Below, piece after piece: positions 24,014-31,953 of a DNA stretch of 37,180 nt. The stretch comes from RGIG3102 sp964507095 (GTDB taxonomy: Bacteria > Bacillota > Clostridia > Oscillospirales > Ruminococcaceae): the NCBI GenBank assembly GCA_964507095.1, contig CAZDOS010000013.1, forward strand, positions 1-37,180. The letters run 5' to 3'. Positions within the stretch are counted from its first letter, which is position 1, and the number at the start of each line of letters is the position of its first letter. The position numbers and the translations under genes are program-made. Under the pieces are notes generated by a model. That model was not told where the DNA came from, ran no database searches, and saw nothing but the letters and a program-made list of their open reading frames with translations.

Positions 24014-24842
24014 GCTGATTTTCTATTTGGGGTACCCTTTTGTCAGGAATGCGATGCTGGTTGCCGTGCTTGTGGCACTGTGCTCGTCCCTTCTCGGAGT
24101 GCCTCTTGTGCTCAAAAGATTTTCCTTTATTGGAGACGGTCTGTCGCATATCGCATTCGGAGCACTCATCATCGCGGGCATCCTCAACCTTACGAATGAG
24201 ATGCCGCTGGTATTGGCAGTCACAGTTATATGCGCGGTCATCATCCTGAAGACGGGACAGAACTCGAACATCAGGGGTGATGCCGTGATTGCCATGATAA
24301 GTGTCAGTTCGCTGGCATTAGGCTATCTTCTTGTAAACAGGTTCTCTACTTCCGCAAACATCTCGGGCGACGTGTGCACCACACTGTTCGGCTCCACGTC
24401 GATACTGACACTCTCAAAAACGGACGTGCTGCTGTGCTGTATTCTGTCGGCCGCCGTGGTACGGGTGTTCATACTTATGTACAACAGGATATTTGCGGTG
24501 GCATTCGATGAGAACTTCGCAAACGCCACGGGCACCAGCGCCGACATGTACAACCTGTTGATTGCGGTCATCACAGCTGTTATAATCGTTCTGGCAATGA
24601 AACTGGTGGGTTCTCTCCTCATATCGGCATTGGTCGTATTTCCGGCGCTTTCAGCCATGAGGGTCTATTCAAGTTTCAAGTCAGTGACCGTATGTGCTGC
24701 GATCATATCGGTCGTATGCGCACTTATCGGTCTGTCCTTGTCGATCATATACGGAACACCGGTGGGCTCGACGATCGTTGTCGCGGACCTTGCCGCATTC
24801 ATAGTATTTGCAGCCTTGGGTAAGATAAGAAGGAGGGCTTGA
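24006..24842 (+). CDS. znuB: Zinc ABC importer, membrane permease
   Basis: This 278-residue permease forms the channel of the importer in the membrane. About eight hydrophobic helices are visible, with family motifs RFSFIGDGLSHIAFGAL near residues 38-54, ALGYLLVNRFSTSANIS and KLVGSLLISALVVFPALSA (family KIVGALLVSALLIIPAATA pattern). The start overlaps the ATPase gene by 8 bases. It precedes a lipoprotein gene starting 2 bases after its stop, completing the zinc operon. Confidence 0.92.
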   Translation: MDKLIFYLGYPFVRNAMLVAVLVALCSSLLGVPLVLKRFSFIGDGLSHIAFGALIIAGILNLTNEMPLVLAVTVICAVIILKTGQNSNIRGDAVIAMISVSSLALGYLLVNRFSTSANISGDVCTTLFGSTSILTLSKTDVLLCCILSAAVVRVFILMYNRIFAVAFDENFANATGTSADMYNLLIAVITAVIIVLAMKLVGSLLISALVVFPALSAMRVYSSFKSVTVCAAIISVVCALIGLSLSIIYGTPVGSTIVVADLAAFIVFAALGKIRRRA

Positions 24843-24844
24843 CA

Positions 24845-25417
24845 GTGAAAAGGTTAATTGAACTGATAGTTGCCATGATGCTGGCCCTGTCGGTCTTCAC
24901 ATCGTGTTCTTCATCCAAGAAGCCCATCAACGGCGTTCGGCAGACTAAGACAGTGGACGATGTGCTCAAGGAGGGAACGTCCGTGTCCGGCGAGGAGCTG
25001 CGGACATCTTCAACCGAGAGCGGACGCATTGCGATAACTCCCGGAACCGGTGCAGAGAGCAAGAAATATCCTCGGGACAAGATAGATCTGGACCTGACAG
25101 ACGAGGATCCCAATATGATCTTTGCCATCGTCGGAGACATGATGGTCACGCCGGAGAACTACGAGGGAAAGGTAGTAAAGATCAAAGGGACGTTCAACTA
25201 CTTCCGGGATAACGGCATTCGGTATTATTCGTGCATAGTTCCCGATGCGACAAAGTGCTGCGTAAACGGGATAGAATTCGATCTTGGTGAAGGGAAGAAC
25301 TACCCTGAAGACTATCCGCTTCCCGAACGGGACATGATGGTGGTAGGAGTTTTCGACTGGTATGTGGAAAATGATTACACGTTCCCCGTGCTCAGAGACG
25401 CAGAGATATTAAGCTGA
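24845..25417 (+). CDS. Small lipoprotein of the zinc operon, OB-fold-like Cys-Cys domain
   Basis: This is a 190-residue secreted lipoprotein with a signal peptide and lipobox FTSC (Cys21). The mature part has a low-complexity Ser/Thr/Glu stretch followed by a compact domain (about 95-190) with ENYEGKVVKIKGTFNYF, a central IVPDATKCCVNGIEF and FDWYVENDYTFPVLRDAEI. The Cys-Cys motif resembles the small domain of the TIGR03943/YcgQ family, which also occurs in zinc-controlled operons, so a role in zinc handling at the cell surface is plausible. GTG 24845 is used as start because AGGAGG lies 8 bases upstream; a TTG at 24839 is too near. The likeness is weak, and I do not know the function. Confidence 0.75.
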   Translation: MKRLIELIVAMMLALSVFTSCSSSKKPINGVRQTKTVDDVLKEGTSVSGEELRTSSTESGRIAITPGTGAESKKYPRDKIDLDLTDEDPNMIFAIVGDMMVTPENYEGKVVKIKGTFNYFRDNGIRYYSCIVPDATKCCVNGIEFDLGEGKNYPEDYPLPERDMMVVGVFDWYVENDYTFPVLRDAEILS

Positions 25418-25428
25418 TTACGTAAAAT

Positions 25429-25458
25429 GGACTCGGACTGCACATTGCAGCCGAGTCC
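25429..25458. terminator. Convergent terminator between zinc operon and tldE
   Basis: GGACTCGG (25429-25436) pairs with CCGAGTCC (25451-25458), extended by CTGC/GCAG around an ACATT loop. On minus it is followed by ATTTTACG; on plus a T6 tract comes 14 bases later. It probably serves both convergent units. Confidence 0.75.
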
Positions 25459-25475
25459 ATAATCATATATGTTTT

Positions 25476-26759
25476 TTATTCTTCTCCGGCTACTGCCACA
25501 CCCGGGATCTCGATGGTCCTCGGAACGATGCAGCTGTCGATCTGTCTTGTGTCTGAAGAGATCCTGATCGAATTCAAAACATCATTCATGTTGCAGGTGA
25601 TGGAGCCGCCTGTCACAGGGATGACCTTCTCTCCGTCTGAGTAGTATGCCAGCCTTATCTCTCCTCCGAAGGTGCCGATCATCGGGTTCATGATGAAGCT
25701 TGAGAACTGGATTATCTCCAGATATTCGCCTTTTCTCATTTCATCCGAAGTCGCGGTTCCGCCCGAAACGATGAAGTTCTCGGCATACGGCGAATCCTCG
25801 CAGCCCAGATAGTATGAGGTCGTCTGGTCTCCCCAGTAGGAGGTATAGACGCCCTTGTCTACTATGGTCCGGTCTGAAGCCTTCTTTCCGTCCATTGAAT
25901 AAGGACGGTTCATGCTCGAACCCGGAATGCTCCTCGCAAGCTTCACCGTTATCTTGTCACAGTCGTCACCCGACTGGACGACATCGCCTGTCTTGACCTG
26001 GCTTCCCTGGCTGTAGACCATTGCAGTGTTGCTCTTGTCGAGGAAATACTCGAAGAATTCGGCATTGTCCAGACCGGACATGAGCACCTTCATGTTCATG
26101 CTCTTCCTGGTGGGCACGGCGACGGTCCTGTCCTTGGCGTATTTGAAGACATCAAGGATGCCCCGGGTGATCTCCTCAAGAGGCTGATCCGCAAACTTTA
26201 CCCTGTGATAAAGCTCGATCTCATGGCCGTTGTCGATGGAGTTAATGATTATCTCGATCTCCTCGTCCATAGTATTGAAGGAGATGTCCACGCCCTGGGA
26301 GTTGACGATATGGTAATAGTACTCGTTTACGAATACTTCGAATGAGTTTATCTTTTCAGTCCGAGTGTCCGATACGTTCTGTATGGCGGAGAGAACCGTT
26401 GCCAGAATGCTGCCCAGACCGTACTCTTTCTTTTCCTCGTGGTTCTTCTCGTCCTTGACGAGCTCGAAGTAAGGGTTAAGAGCCAGAGAAGCGTTGAACT
26501 TCATCTTCTCGATCTCGGAAACTATCTTCTCGTCGCTGTCGGAAGCGAGGAACTCATGTGCCGCGGCACCTCTCATCTTTTTACCTTCCACTTCCTTGTC
26601 GACATATATTGTCAGAGTGGTATGCACCGTGTCGGAGATCCTGTGCTGATCCATGGCTCTCTTTATGAAAAAGGCCTGGTGTGAGACTGTGGACTTCTCT
26701 ACGACCCTCCAGTCTGAGACCCCGGCAGCTTTTGCTGCCTTTATGATCTTTTCAAGCAT
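25476..26759 (-). CDS. tldE: TldE/PmbA-family metalloprotease partner
   Basis: This 427-residue protein is the TldE (PmbA) type partner of TldD. The two form a heterodimeric peptidase known to mature modified peptides and degrade small proteins. The middle and C-terminal parts (YAKDRTVAVPTRKS, GDVVQSGDDCDKITVKLA, CEDSPYAENFIVSGG, SITCNMNDVLNSIRISSD) follow the family layout. It lacks the HExxxH zinc motif, as TldE does. The start ATG overlaps the TldD stop as TAATG; a much longer in-frame ORF extends into TldD and is rejected. It is the second gene of the operon after tldD. Confidence 0.87.
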   Translation of the reverse strand: MLEKIIKAAKAAGVSDWRVVEKSTVSHQAFFIKRAMDQHRISDTVHTTLTIYVDKEVEGKKMRGAAAHEFLASDSDEKIVSEIEKMKFNASLALNPYFELVKDEKNHEEKKEYGLGSILATVLSAIQNVSDTRTEKINSFEVFVNEYYYHIVNSQGVDISFNTMDEEIEIIINSIDNGHEIELYHRVKFADQPLEEITRGILDVFKYAKDRTVAVPTRKSMNMKVLMSGLDNAEFFEYFLDKSNTAMVYSQGSQVKTGDVVQSGDDCDKITVKLARSIPGSSMNRPYSMDGKKASDRTIVDKGVYTSYWGDQTTSYYLGCEDSPYAENFIVSGGTATSDEMRKGEYLEIIQFSSFIMNPMIGTFGGEIRLAYYSDGEKVIPVTGGSITCNMNDVLNSIRISSDTRQIDSCIVPRTIEIPGVAVAGEE

Positions 26760-28183
26760 TATCCCAACCTCACTTTCGTCTTGATGTACGGACCGCCGTC
26801 GCTGACGACGACCCATTCCTTGTAGCCCTTGCCGCAGTGTCCGTTTCCGTTGAGGGCAAGATCTGTCCCGAGCATTGTGATGTTGCTGAGCAGATCCGGC
26901 ACATAGCCGGTAAGCACGACAGGCGTGAACATCCTGCCGGTAAACTTGCCGTCCTTGATCTCCTTCGCGCGTGACATGACGCACTGTATGCCCCAATGCT
27001 TAGGGTCTTCCATTCCGCTGTCCATTCCGTCGATGAAGAAGCCGTACTTGACTGAGGCTATCATGTCCTCGAGAGAATCCGTGCCGGTGCCGAAATAGGT
27101 GTTGGTCATCCTCGTGTACGCTTTTCTCTCGAATGACTCTCTTCTTCCGTTTCCGGTAGGCTCGACTCCGAGTCTTGCCGCGCTGAGATTGTCGCAGATA
27201 CCTCTCCTGAGGTAGCCCTTGTCAAGGATCTGGGTCCTTTCGCAGATGGTTCCCTCATCGTCGAAGAAATAGGAAGCCGTCTGCCGGATGCCTCCCTGAG
27301 CTCCGTCGTAGAGATCGGTGATGGAGCTGGCGAGCTTTTCTCCCATATGGTACTTGGCTATCGCACGGTCCTTGACGAACATGTCCATCTCAAGACCGTG
27401 TCCGAAGGCTTCGTGAGCGATAAGTCCGGCGCCTTCCGGAGTGGTTATGATCTCATATTCTCCCGGCACCATCGGATCGGCATCAAACATGGCCATGAGA
27501 TCTTCATAGGCAGGATCTATCCTCTCGACGAGCCTGTCCAGGATCTCAGGTCCGAACCGTCCGCTGTCACTGACCACGTTGTACTGTGTCTCTCCGTCCT
27601 TGAGAGCGAGCATCATGATGGCTGCAATGCTGGTGGAGTAGGCCTGTATCAGGTCTCTGTCTCTGGATATGAACATCTTTCTGTTCAGGGCAACGCCGTA
27701 ATTGACTCTTGCCTCGATGATGTTATCCCTCTTGGCCAGTTCATCCGAGATGCCCTGTATCTTCTTGAGTATGGCCTCGTTATCCAGAGAGTAGATCTCC
27801 TCGCTGGCTTCTCCGGCGTATTCGCCGACAAGCGGTTCCTCCCTGACGAGAGGCGTGGGATACTTCTCGATCCCTAGAGTCTGAAGGAGCTTTTCCTGTT
27901 CGTCGAGTTCCTTTCTGATCTTTTCGGCCGTCTCGTTGACATCACCGAACTCATTGAATGAGAATTCGCTGTATCCGCCGTCCCTGTAGACTCTTACCAC
28001 GAAGCCCTGCTCGCCGTCAGGATAATCCTTGATTGCCCTCTGCCTCTGCCCGGCAGAGAAATTGATGCCGGTGACGTCCGTGGCAAGGACGGAAACATAG
28101 TCGAAGTACGGATCAAGGATACTGACCAGTTCCTTGAGCTTCGGCCTGCATTCCTTGAGGTATTCCGATTGTTTTGAAAGCAT
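26759..28183 (-). CDS. tldD: TldD-family zinc metalloprotease
   Basis: This is the catalytic subunit (474 residues) of the TldD-TldE peptidase. The zinc motif HEAFGH (residues 257-262) is complete, and Cys450 in GHCGKG near the C-terminus corresponds to the third ligand of the family. The ATG is preceded by GGAGG with a 7-base gap. TldD-TldE often act in the processing of modified peptides such as microcins; no such peptide gene is visible close by, so here it is more likely housekeeping. The YkvA-family gene lies 21 bases upstream and may be cotranscribed. Confidence 0.92.
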   Translation of the reverse strand: MLSKQSEYLKECRPKLKELVSILDPYFDYVSVLATDVTGINFSAGQRQRAIKDYPDGEQGFVVRVYRDGGYSEFSFNEFGDVNETAEKIRKELDEQEKLLQTLGIEKYPTPLVREEPLVGEYAGEASEEIYSLDNEAILKKIQGISDELAKRDNIIEARVNYGVALNRKMFISRDRDLIQAYSTSIAAIMMLALKDGETQYNVVSDSGRFGPEILDRLVERIDPAYEDLMAMFDADPMVPGEYEIITTPEGAGLIAHEAFGHGLEMDMFVKDRAIAKYHMGEKLASSITDLYDGAQGGIRQTASYFFDDEGTICERTQILDKGYLRRGICDNLSAARLGVEPTGNGRRESFERKAYTRMTNTYFGTGTDSLEDMIASVKYGFFIDGMDSGMEDPKHWGIQCVMSRAKEIKDGKFTGRMFTPVVLTGYVPDLLSNITMLGTDLALNGNGHCGKGYKEWVVVSDGGPYIKTKVRLG

Positions 28184-28204
28184 ATATTTACCTCCGTTTC
28201 ATTG

Positions 28205-28594
28205 TTATATACGCATTAACCGTTTGATCAGCCAGTAACCTGCGATCATCCAGATGATTATGACAGGTATGGCGTACCTGAACTTCGTCTGGAGACCTTC
28301 CTCCCAGATGTCTTCTGCCCGGAGGGAACACTCCTCCATTATCTCCTTCGGGACGAGCCTGACGGCGATCCATGACAATACGGGAAGAAGAATAATGTCA
28401 TCCACATAACCCAGCACGGGGATGAAGTCCGGGATAAGGTCTATAGGCGACAGGGCATAGAAAACGCACACTCCCGCCGCAATCTTGGCGTAAAGGGGAG
28501 TGTCGCTCCTGCGCATTGCCAGCGTGATGGCATAGATGGTCCTGTTGACCTTTGCGCTGATGCGGTGAAAGAAATTCTGATCTTTCTTTTCCAT
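28205..28594 (-). CDS. YkvA/DUF1232-family membrane protein
   Basis: This is a 129-residue small inner-membrane protein with the family signature ALSPIDLIPDFIPVLGYVDD, followed by a helix (ILLPVLSWIAVRLV), a charged region with the EGLQTKFRYA stretch and a C-terminal transmembrane helix (AIPVIIIWMIAGYWLI). The start is ATG 28594, with AAGGAGC 6 bases upstream; the longer ORF frame is not supported. The function of this family is unknown. Confidence 0.85.
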   Translation of the reverse strand: MEKKDQNFFHRISAKVNRTIYAITLAMRRSDTPLYAKIAAGVCVFYALSPIDLIPDFIPVLGYVDDIILLPVLSWIAVRLVPKEIMEECSLRAEDIWEEGLQTKFRYAIPVIIIWMIAGYWLIKRLMRI

Positions 28595-28680
28595 GCATAT
28601 GCTCCTTGTCTTAGGCTGAACAAGGCTATTGTAGCACAACAAGCCGTTTCTTGCCACATGTATATGCGATGCTTCCGGCA

Positions 28681-28728
28681 TTGTAGCAAAAAGAGGAAGT
28701 GTGGTATAATCCCGTGCGTACGGAGGGA
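28681..28728 (+). promoter_or_regulatory. Promoter and RBS of the MazG-like gene
   Basis: TTGTAG (28681-28686), 18 bases and TATAAT (28705-28710), followed by CGGAGGGA (28721-28728) 6 bases before ATG 28735. The start of transcription would be close to 28717, giving a very short leader. Confidence 0.65.
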
Positions 28729-28734
28729 ATAGAT

Positions 28735-29088
28735 ATGGACAACAATGACCTTAGAAGACAGCTGGAGGAGATGAGCCGGGATACGGCCACGCTTCCGATG
28801 ATGCAGAAATACATAGACGACATGGTGCATGTCAGAGGCTTTGCCGATGAGACTCCTCTTGAGGTGATGCTTTTGATACTTGAAGAGACGGGCGAACTTG
28901 CCAAGGAAGTCAGAAAGAGCCACTCCAGGATCAAAAACGACACTTCCAAGCAGTCAAAGACCAGTCTTGAGAGCGAGGTCGGAGACGTGTTCAGCATGCT
29001 TCTGGCGCTGTGCAGGACGGTGGATGTGGACCTTTTCACGGCATTCAGGAACAAGGAACTGGACAACTGCGGCAGGCACTGGGAGTAG
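28735..29088 (+). CDS. MazG-like nucleotide pyrophosphohydrolase
   Basis: This is a 117-residue all-alpha NTP pyrophosphohydrolase that would split nucleoside triphosphates, often non-canonical ones, to the monophosphate and pyrophosphate. The metal-binding motif EETGELAKE (about 49-57) and the downstream ESEVGDVFSMLLAL (with its EVGDVF) form the EExxE...ExxD pair of the family. It matches short single-domain members. ATG 28735 is supported by CGGAGGGA. It is transcribed alone, 108 bases ahead of glyQS, which has its own promoter. Which nucleotide it cleans is not known. Confidence 0.82.
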   Translation: MDNNDLRRQLEEMSRDTATLPMMQKYIDDMVHVRGFADETPLEVMLLILEETGELAKEVRKSHSRIKNDTSKQSKTSLESEVGDVFSMLLALCRTVDVDLFTAFRNKELDNCGRHWE

Positions 29089-29122
29089 GTGATCGGCAGC
29101 CTTTCATCAAGGCCTGTTTTGC

Positions 29123-29151
29123 TTGACTAATAAATGCCTTTAATATATAAT
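29123..29151 (+). promoter_or_regulatory. Promoter of the glyQS gene
   Basis: TTGACT (29123-29128), 17 bases and TATAAT (29146-29151) are nearly consensus. The leader to ATG 29197 is only about 40 bases and has no T-box-like structure, so no tRNA-sensing riboswitch is present. Confidence 0.85.
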
Positions 29152-29196
29152 CGTCTTTAACCATTTATTATTTTTAATATATCTTTTGGAGGGAAC

Positions 29197-30570
29197 ATGC
29201 TTAATTCAGAAAAGACCATGGACAAGATCATAGCTCTCTGTAAGGACAGAGGCTTCATCTATCCTGGCAGTGAGATATATGGCGGCCTTGCAAACACCTG
29301 GGACTACGGCCCTCTCGGCGTCGAGTTCAAGAACAATGTCAAGACACGGTGGAGAAAGAAGTTCATTCAGGAGAGTCCATACAATGTCGGACTTGATGCA
29401 GCTATCCTGATGAATCCTATGACCTGGGTGGCTTCAGGCCACGTTGGCGGATTCTCAGATCCTCTCATGGACTGCAAGAGCTGCAAGACACGTCACCGCG
29501 CTGACAAGCTGATCGAGGAAGCCGGCTACGAGTGCGCAGGCTGGTCAAACGAGAAGATGCGCGACTTCATCATCGAGAAGGGCATCAAGTGCCCTGTCTG
29601 CGGAAGCACCGATTTTACAGACATCCGTCAGTTCAACCTGATGTTCAAGACATACCAGGGCGTTACTGAAGATGCAAAGAATGAGATCTATCTCCGTCCG
29701 GAGACTGCTCAGGGCATCTTCGTAAACTTCGAGAACGTCCAGAGAACGACCCGTCGCAAGCTGCCGTTCGGCGTAGGTCAGATAGGCAAGAGCTTCAGAA
29801 ATGAGATTACTCCAGGCAACTTCACATTCCGTACAAGAGAGTTCGAGCAGATGGAGCTTGAGTTCTTCATCAAGCCTGGCACGAATCTTGAATGGTTCGA
29901 CTACTGGAGAGCATTCTGCCGCGACTGGCTGCTCTCACTGGGCATGAACGCTGAGAACATGCGTCTGCGTGACCACTCCAAGGAAGAGCTCAGCCATTAC
30001 TCAAGCGCAACGACGGATATAGAGTATCTGTTCCCGTTCGGCTGGGGCGAGCTCTGGGGCATCGCCGACAGAGGCAACTTCGACCTTTCACAGCACTCCA
30101 AGTACTGCGGAAAGACCATCGAGTACTTCGATCCTGAGACGAATGAGAAGTATATCCCTCATGTCATCGAGCCTTCGCTCGGCGCCGACAGAGTTGCTCT
30201 TGCGTTCCTGGTCGAGGCTTACGACGAAGAAAAGCTCGGAGAAGACGATTCACGTGTCGTCCTTCACCTGCATCCGGCACTTGCACCTATCAAGGTCGCA
30301 GTCCTTCCTCTTTCCAAGAAGCTCTCCGAGAAGGCAACAGAGGTCTATCATGACCTTCAGAAGCACTTCATGGTAGAGTTTGACGAAGCCGGTTCAATAG
30401 GCAAGCGCTATCGCCGTCAGGATATGATCGGCACGCCGTTCTGCGTCACATATGACTTCGATACGGAGGAAGACGGCTGTGTTACTGTCCGTAACCGTGA
30501 CACCATGGAGCAGGAGAGGGTCCCTCTTGCAGAGCTGGTCGCCTACATCGAAAAGGGCATCGAGTTCTGA
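29197..30570 (+). CDS. glyQS: Glycine--tRNA ligase, single-chain (dimeric) type
   Basis: This class II synthetase of 457 residues charges tRNA-Gly. Motif 2/3 regions are clear: motif 1 area around GSEIYGGLANTWDYGP, motif 2 FRNEITPGNFTFRTREFEQMEL, seen in pieces such as FRNEITPGNF, and motif 3 EPSLGADRVALAFL. Between them lie zinc-finger-like pairs DCKSCKT and CPVCGS. The anticodon-binding domain follows (APIKVAVLPLSKK and EEDGCVTVRNRDTME). Arginine codons CGT and CGC are frequent, unlike the neighbours, as expected of a highly expressed gene. GGAGG is 5 bases before the ATG. Confidence 0.97.
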   Translation: MLNSEKTMDKIIALCKDRGFIYPGSEIYGGLANTWDYGPLGVEFKNNVKTRWRKKFIQESPYNVGLDAAILMNPMTWVASGHVGGFSDPLMDCKSCKTRHRADKLIEEAGYECAGWSNEKMRDFIIEKGIKCPVCGSTDFTDIRQFNLMFKTYQGVTEDAKNEIYLRPETAQGIFVNFENVQRTTRRKLPFGVGQIGKSFRNEITPGNFTFRTREFEQMELEFFIKPGTNLEWFDYWRAFCRDWLLSLGMNAENMRLRDHSKEELSHYSSATTDIEYLFPFGWGELWGIADRGNFDLSQHSKYCGKTIEYFDPETNEKYIPHVIEPSLGADRVALAFLVEAYDEEKLGEDDSRVVLHLHPALAPIKVAVLPLSKKLSEKATEVYHDLQKHFMVEFDEAGSIGKRYRRQDMIGTPFCVTYDFDTEEDGCVTVRNRDTMEQERVPLAELVAYIEKGIEF

Positions 30571-30587
30571 TAAGGATTCAATAAATG

Positions 30588-30622
30588 ACAGCGGTCTGCT
30601 TTTGCAGACCGCTGTGTTTCTT
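30588..30622 (+). terminator. Terminator of glyQS
   Basis: A 12-bp stem, ACAGCGGTCTGC (30588-30599) and GCAGACCGCTGT (30604-30615), around TTTT, is followed by GTTTCTTT. It is a clear intrinsic terminator, which also faces the convergent GNAT gene. Confidence 0.9.
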
Positions 30623-30628
30623 TCCGGT

Positions 30629-31063
30629 TTATATTTGCTTTTCCATTATTATCTCGTCAAGATCTCTTTCACCGGTGTGGACGAAGCCAAGATCCAGATA
30701 CATCTTTTCCGCGGCTTCGTTTCCTTCCTTGTAGCATAATACAATCCTGTCAAACCTGTGTTCCTTCTTCATCGTTTCGATCAGAAGCTCTGCCGCCTTC
30801 TTTCCGTAGCCTCTGCCTTGAAATCTTTCATCGATGAACAGCTGGCTGAGATCATAGGCTTCGAGCTCGGGACAGTCATAGTACAGAGCCATGCCGGTCG
30901 GCTCGCCGTCGATCGTTATCATGAATGCCCTGCTGGACAGTTCTCTGTATGCCCATGCCCTTGCGAGTATCCTGTCCGGCGCGGCAACGAAATCCCTTTG
31001 GTCTTCTCTGACGCTGAGCCCAGTTCTCCAGTTTTCCGGACCAATCCGTTCCAGTCTTATCAT
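30629..31063 (-). CDS. GNAT-family N-acetyltransferase
   Basis: This is a 144-residue acetyl-CoA-dependent acetyltransferase. The family core runs from the central beta strands (GMALYYDCPELEAYDLSQLFIDE) through the acetyl-CoA loop QGRGYGKKAAELLIE to the last helix EGNEAAEKMYLDLGFVHTGER, which is typical. The ATG at 31063 is preferred (AGG 6 bases before it); a GTG at 31075 would overlap the stop of the EamA gene by 4 bases (GTGA) and is a reasonable alternative. It is the last gene of the EamA-EamA-GNAT operon. The acetylated substrate is unknown. Confidence 0.85.
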   Translation of the reverse strand: MIRLERIGPENWRTGLSVREDQRDFVAAPDRILARAWAYRELSSRAFMITIDGEPTGMALYYDCPELEAYDLSQLFIDERFQGRGYGKKAAELLIETMKKEHRFDRIVLCYKEGNEAAEKMYLDLGFVHTGERDLDEIIMEKQI

Positions 31064-31071
31064 GCTCCGCC

Positions 31072-31953
31072 TCACTGTCCTTCCGTTGATCTGGTCCTGT
31101 CCAGTACTACCACGATTCCGCTTGCCACTATGAACCGGCAGCCGAAGAGGCTCTTGAGTCCGACCAGGTCATGGTAGACTATCATGCCGGCAAACAGGGA
31201 AACTATGGGTTCTATCATGTTCAGCACGGCTGCCGTGGAAGCGCCCAGAGTCCTGATGCCGTAGGTCAGCAGGTAGAGCGCGCAGATCGTGCAGAACAGC
31301 GCTATGACGGCCATCAGCACGAAGGACAGAAGGTTGGGAGGGAAATGAAAGTCGCCGATCGCCATGTTCCTTATGCCGAAGAATATGCTGTTTATCGTGC
31401 CGACATAGAAGATTATCACAAAATTGTTGAGCTCGGCGATCGAACCCTTCTTGTTGAGTATCACATAGAATGCATAGGTCATTCCTGACAGAGTCGCGAA
31501 TATGACTCCCTTTGGCGCCATCGCGGAAAAGTCAGCCATCAGCACGAGGCCGATCACTGCAAATATGCAGGACACCATTTTGAAGAACGTGGGCTTTTCC
31601 CTGAAGAGGAGGATCATGGTCAATGTCACGAACAGGGGGTTGGTGAAATGGAACATGGTCGCAAGTCCCACCGGAATGAGGGAATAGGATACGGTCAACA
31701 GGGAAGCGGTGAGTCCGTAGCCTATTACGGCGGCAAATATCAGCTCGACAAGCTGTCTTCTGCTCACCCTGAGGCTTATTTTCGCCAGGATGCATATGAT
31801 GAGCGCAAATACGGCAGTGAAGAAGAACCTGTTGAAGACCAGAGCGTTGCTGCTCAGCCCTTCCAGCAGGACCCTCTTGGTAAATACGGGCATGATGCCG
31901 TAAAGGAAACTGGCGCCAATGACGCTGAGGACTCCGTTCCTTGTGTCAGTCAT
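31072..31953 (-). CDS. EamA/DMT-family transporter (second copy)
   Basis: This is a 293-residue inner-membrane transporter of the drug/metabolite superfamily with ten helices in two repeated EamA halves. The N-half begins with GVLSVIGASFLYGIMPVFTKRVLLEG, shown in pieces such as LYGIMPVFTKRVLLEG; the second half starts near GVIFATLSGMTYAFYVILNKKG and ends in the RSTEGQ tail after IVVVLDR. It is highly similar to the neighbouring paralog in both motifs and length, pointing to a tandem duplication. Its ATG overlaps the upstream stop as ATGA, with GGAGGC before it. The substrate (amino acid, metabolite or drug) is not known. Confidence 0.88.
   Translation of the reverse strand: MTDTRNGVLSVIGASFLYGIMPVFTKRVLLEGLSSNALVFNRFFFTAVFALIICILAKISLRVSRRQLVELIFAAVIGYGLTASLLTVSYSLIPVGLATMFHFTNPLFVTLTMILLFREKPTFFKMVSCIFAVIGLVLMADFSAMAPKGVIFATLSGMTYAFYVILNKKGSIAELNNFVIIFYVGTINSIFFGIRNMAIGDFHFPPNLLSFVLMAVIALFCTICALYLLTYGIRTLGASTAAVLNMIEPIVSLFAGMIVYHDLVGLKSLFGCRFIVASGIVVVLDRTRSTEGQ

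Noticed and set aside
26760..26996. Longer 506-residue reading frame extending tldE upstream
   Set aside because: It overlaps the conserved end of tldD and encodes an unlikely Arg-rich protein; the TAATG overlap at 26759 gives a proper start.
29152..29196. T-box leader before glyQS
   Set aside because: About 40 bases remain after the promoter and no T-box hairpin or terminator is visible.
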